Source: Desulfovibrio sp.
GTDB taxonomy: Bacteria > Desulfobacterota > Desulfovibrionia > Desulfovibrionales > Desulfovibrionaceae
Assembly: GCA_031282465.1 (NCBI GenBank)
Contig: JAITDR010000171.1
Span: forward strand, 1-5,533
DNA length: 5,533 bases
Reading direction: 5' to 3'
The notes below the pieces were generated by a model that saw only the letters and a list, made by a program, of their open reading frames with translations, was not told the origin of the DNA and searched no databases. Both the position numbers and the translations under genes were made by a program. Every line of letters starts with the position of its first letter. The first letter of the stretch is position 1. This document shows, in pieces, positions 5,425 through 5,533 of this stretch.

Positions 5425-5533
5425 CTACAGTACGCAGGCAATCATTGAAAAATTCTGGAAGCTGTTGACAAGTCGGCCGTCGCGATTTTTCACGGGACAC
5501 AGTTCTCCTCCGGCATAGACAATGCGGTAGGGG
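5425..5533 (-). CDS. C-terminal end of a FIST_C-like sensory domain protein, cut by window edge
   Basis: The last 35 codons of a minus-strand gene are visible, stopping at TAG (5427-5425). The peptide reads YRIVYAGGELCPV, then NRDGRLVNSFQN, then FSMIACVL. FIST_C domains typically end with a Gly-Glu-Ile/Leu-x-Pro turn followed by a Phe-His-Asn-x-Thr strand and a hydrophobic terminal strand. Here GELCP and NSFQNFS followed by IACVL fit that pattern, with Gln in place of the usual His. FIST domains are intracellular small-ligand sensors; the NosP subgroup binds heme and nitric oxide and is encoded beside hybrid histidine kinases. The neighbour here is such a kinase, 103 bp downstream in the same orientation with no strong terminator between. 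Heme-ligand residues would lie outside the window. The family call rests on a short terminal peptide plus context. Confidence 0.58.
   Translation of the reverse strand, partial: PYRIVYAGGELCPVKNRDGRLVNSFQNFSMIACVL

Noticed and set aside
5422..5433. GTACT-AC-AGTAC palindrome
   Set aside because: It is short, covers the last codons of the FIST-like gene, and has no partner site, so chance is adequate as an explanation.
5465..5487. Perfect -35 hexamer TTGACA on the plus strand
   Set aside because: No acceptable -10 lies 16-18 nt downstream and it sits inside the FIST-like coding region with no plus-strand gene following.

Overview
The window is GC-rich and carries five protein genes: three complete and two cut by the window edges. 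GreA, the exonuclease III-type AP endonuclease and the soluble PAS hybrid kinase all look like proteins of Desulfovibrionales-type sulfate reducers. That taxonomic reading is inferred from remembered family resemblance, not from a search. No mobile element, CRISPR array, tRNA or rRNA was seen.

Layout from left to right. Positions 1-704 (minus) hold the N-terminal 234 residues of an exported phosphodiester-glycosidase-like protein, with a GTG start and a good ribosome binding site. Positions 705-1263 are a long non-coding stretch. It contains a candidate plus-strand small RNA at about 959-1089, made of a putative promoter, three consecutive stem-loops and a very clear intrinsic terminator, followed by the greA leader. 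greA lies at 1264-1764 (plus). It is followed by a 158-bp spacer with a UUCG hairpin and a long inverted repeat, then an xth-type AP endonuclease at 1923-2699 (plus). A 138-bp convergent gap with terminator-like hairpins for both strands separates xth from a large cytoplasmic hybrid histidine kinase at 2838-5321 (minus). Upstream of the kinase on the same strand, positions 5425-5533 encode the last 35 residues of a protein that ends like a FIST_C domain.

How the parts may work together. GreA rescues backtracked RNA polymerase and the Xth enzyme repairs abasic sites, so the middle block is core nucleic-acid maintenance. The right-hand block looks like a signalling module, with a FIST-type sensor followed after 103 bp by a soluble PAS-HisKA-HATPase-REC-HPt kinase. 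This resembles the known pairing of NosP-type FIST proteins (heme/NO sensors) with hybrid kinases. The kinase ends in a phosphotransfer domain, so the final response regulator must be encoded elsewhere.

The points most worth following up are the FIST/kinase pair, the unannotated terminator-bounded RNA upstream of greA, and the low-complexity insertions in both the glycosidase-like protein and the kinase HPt domain.
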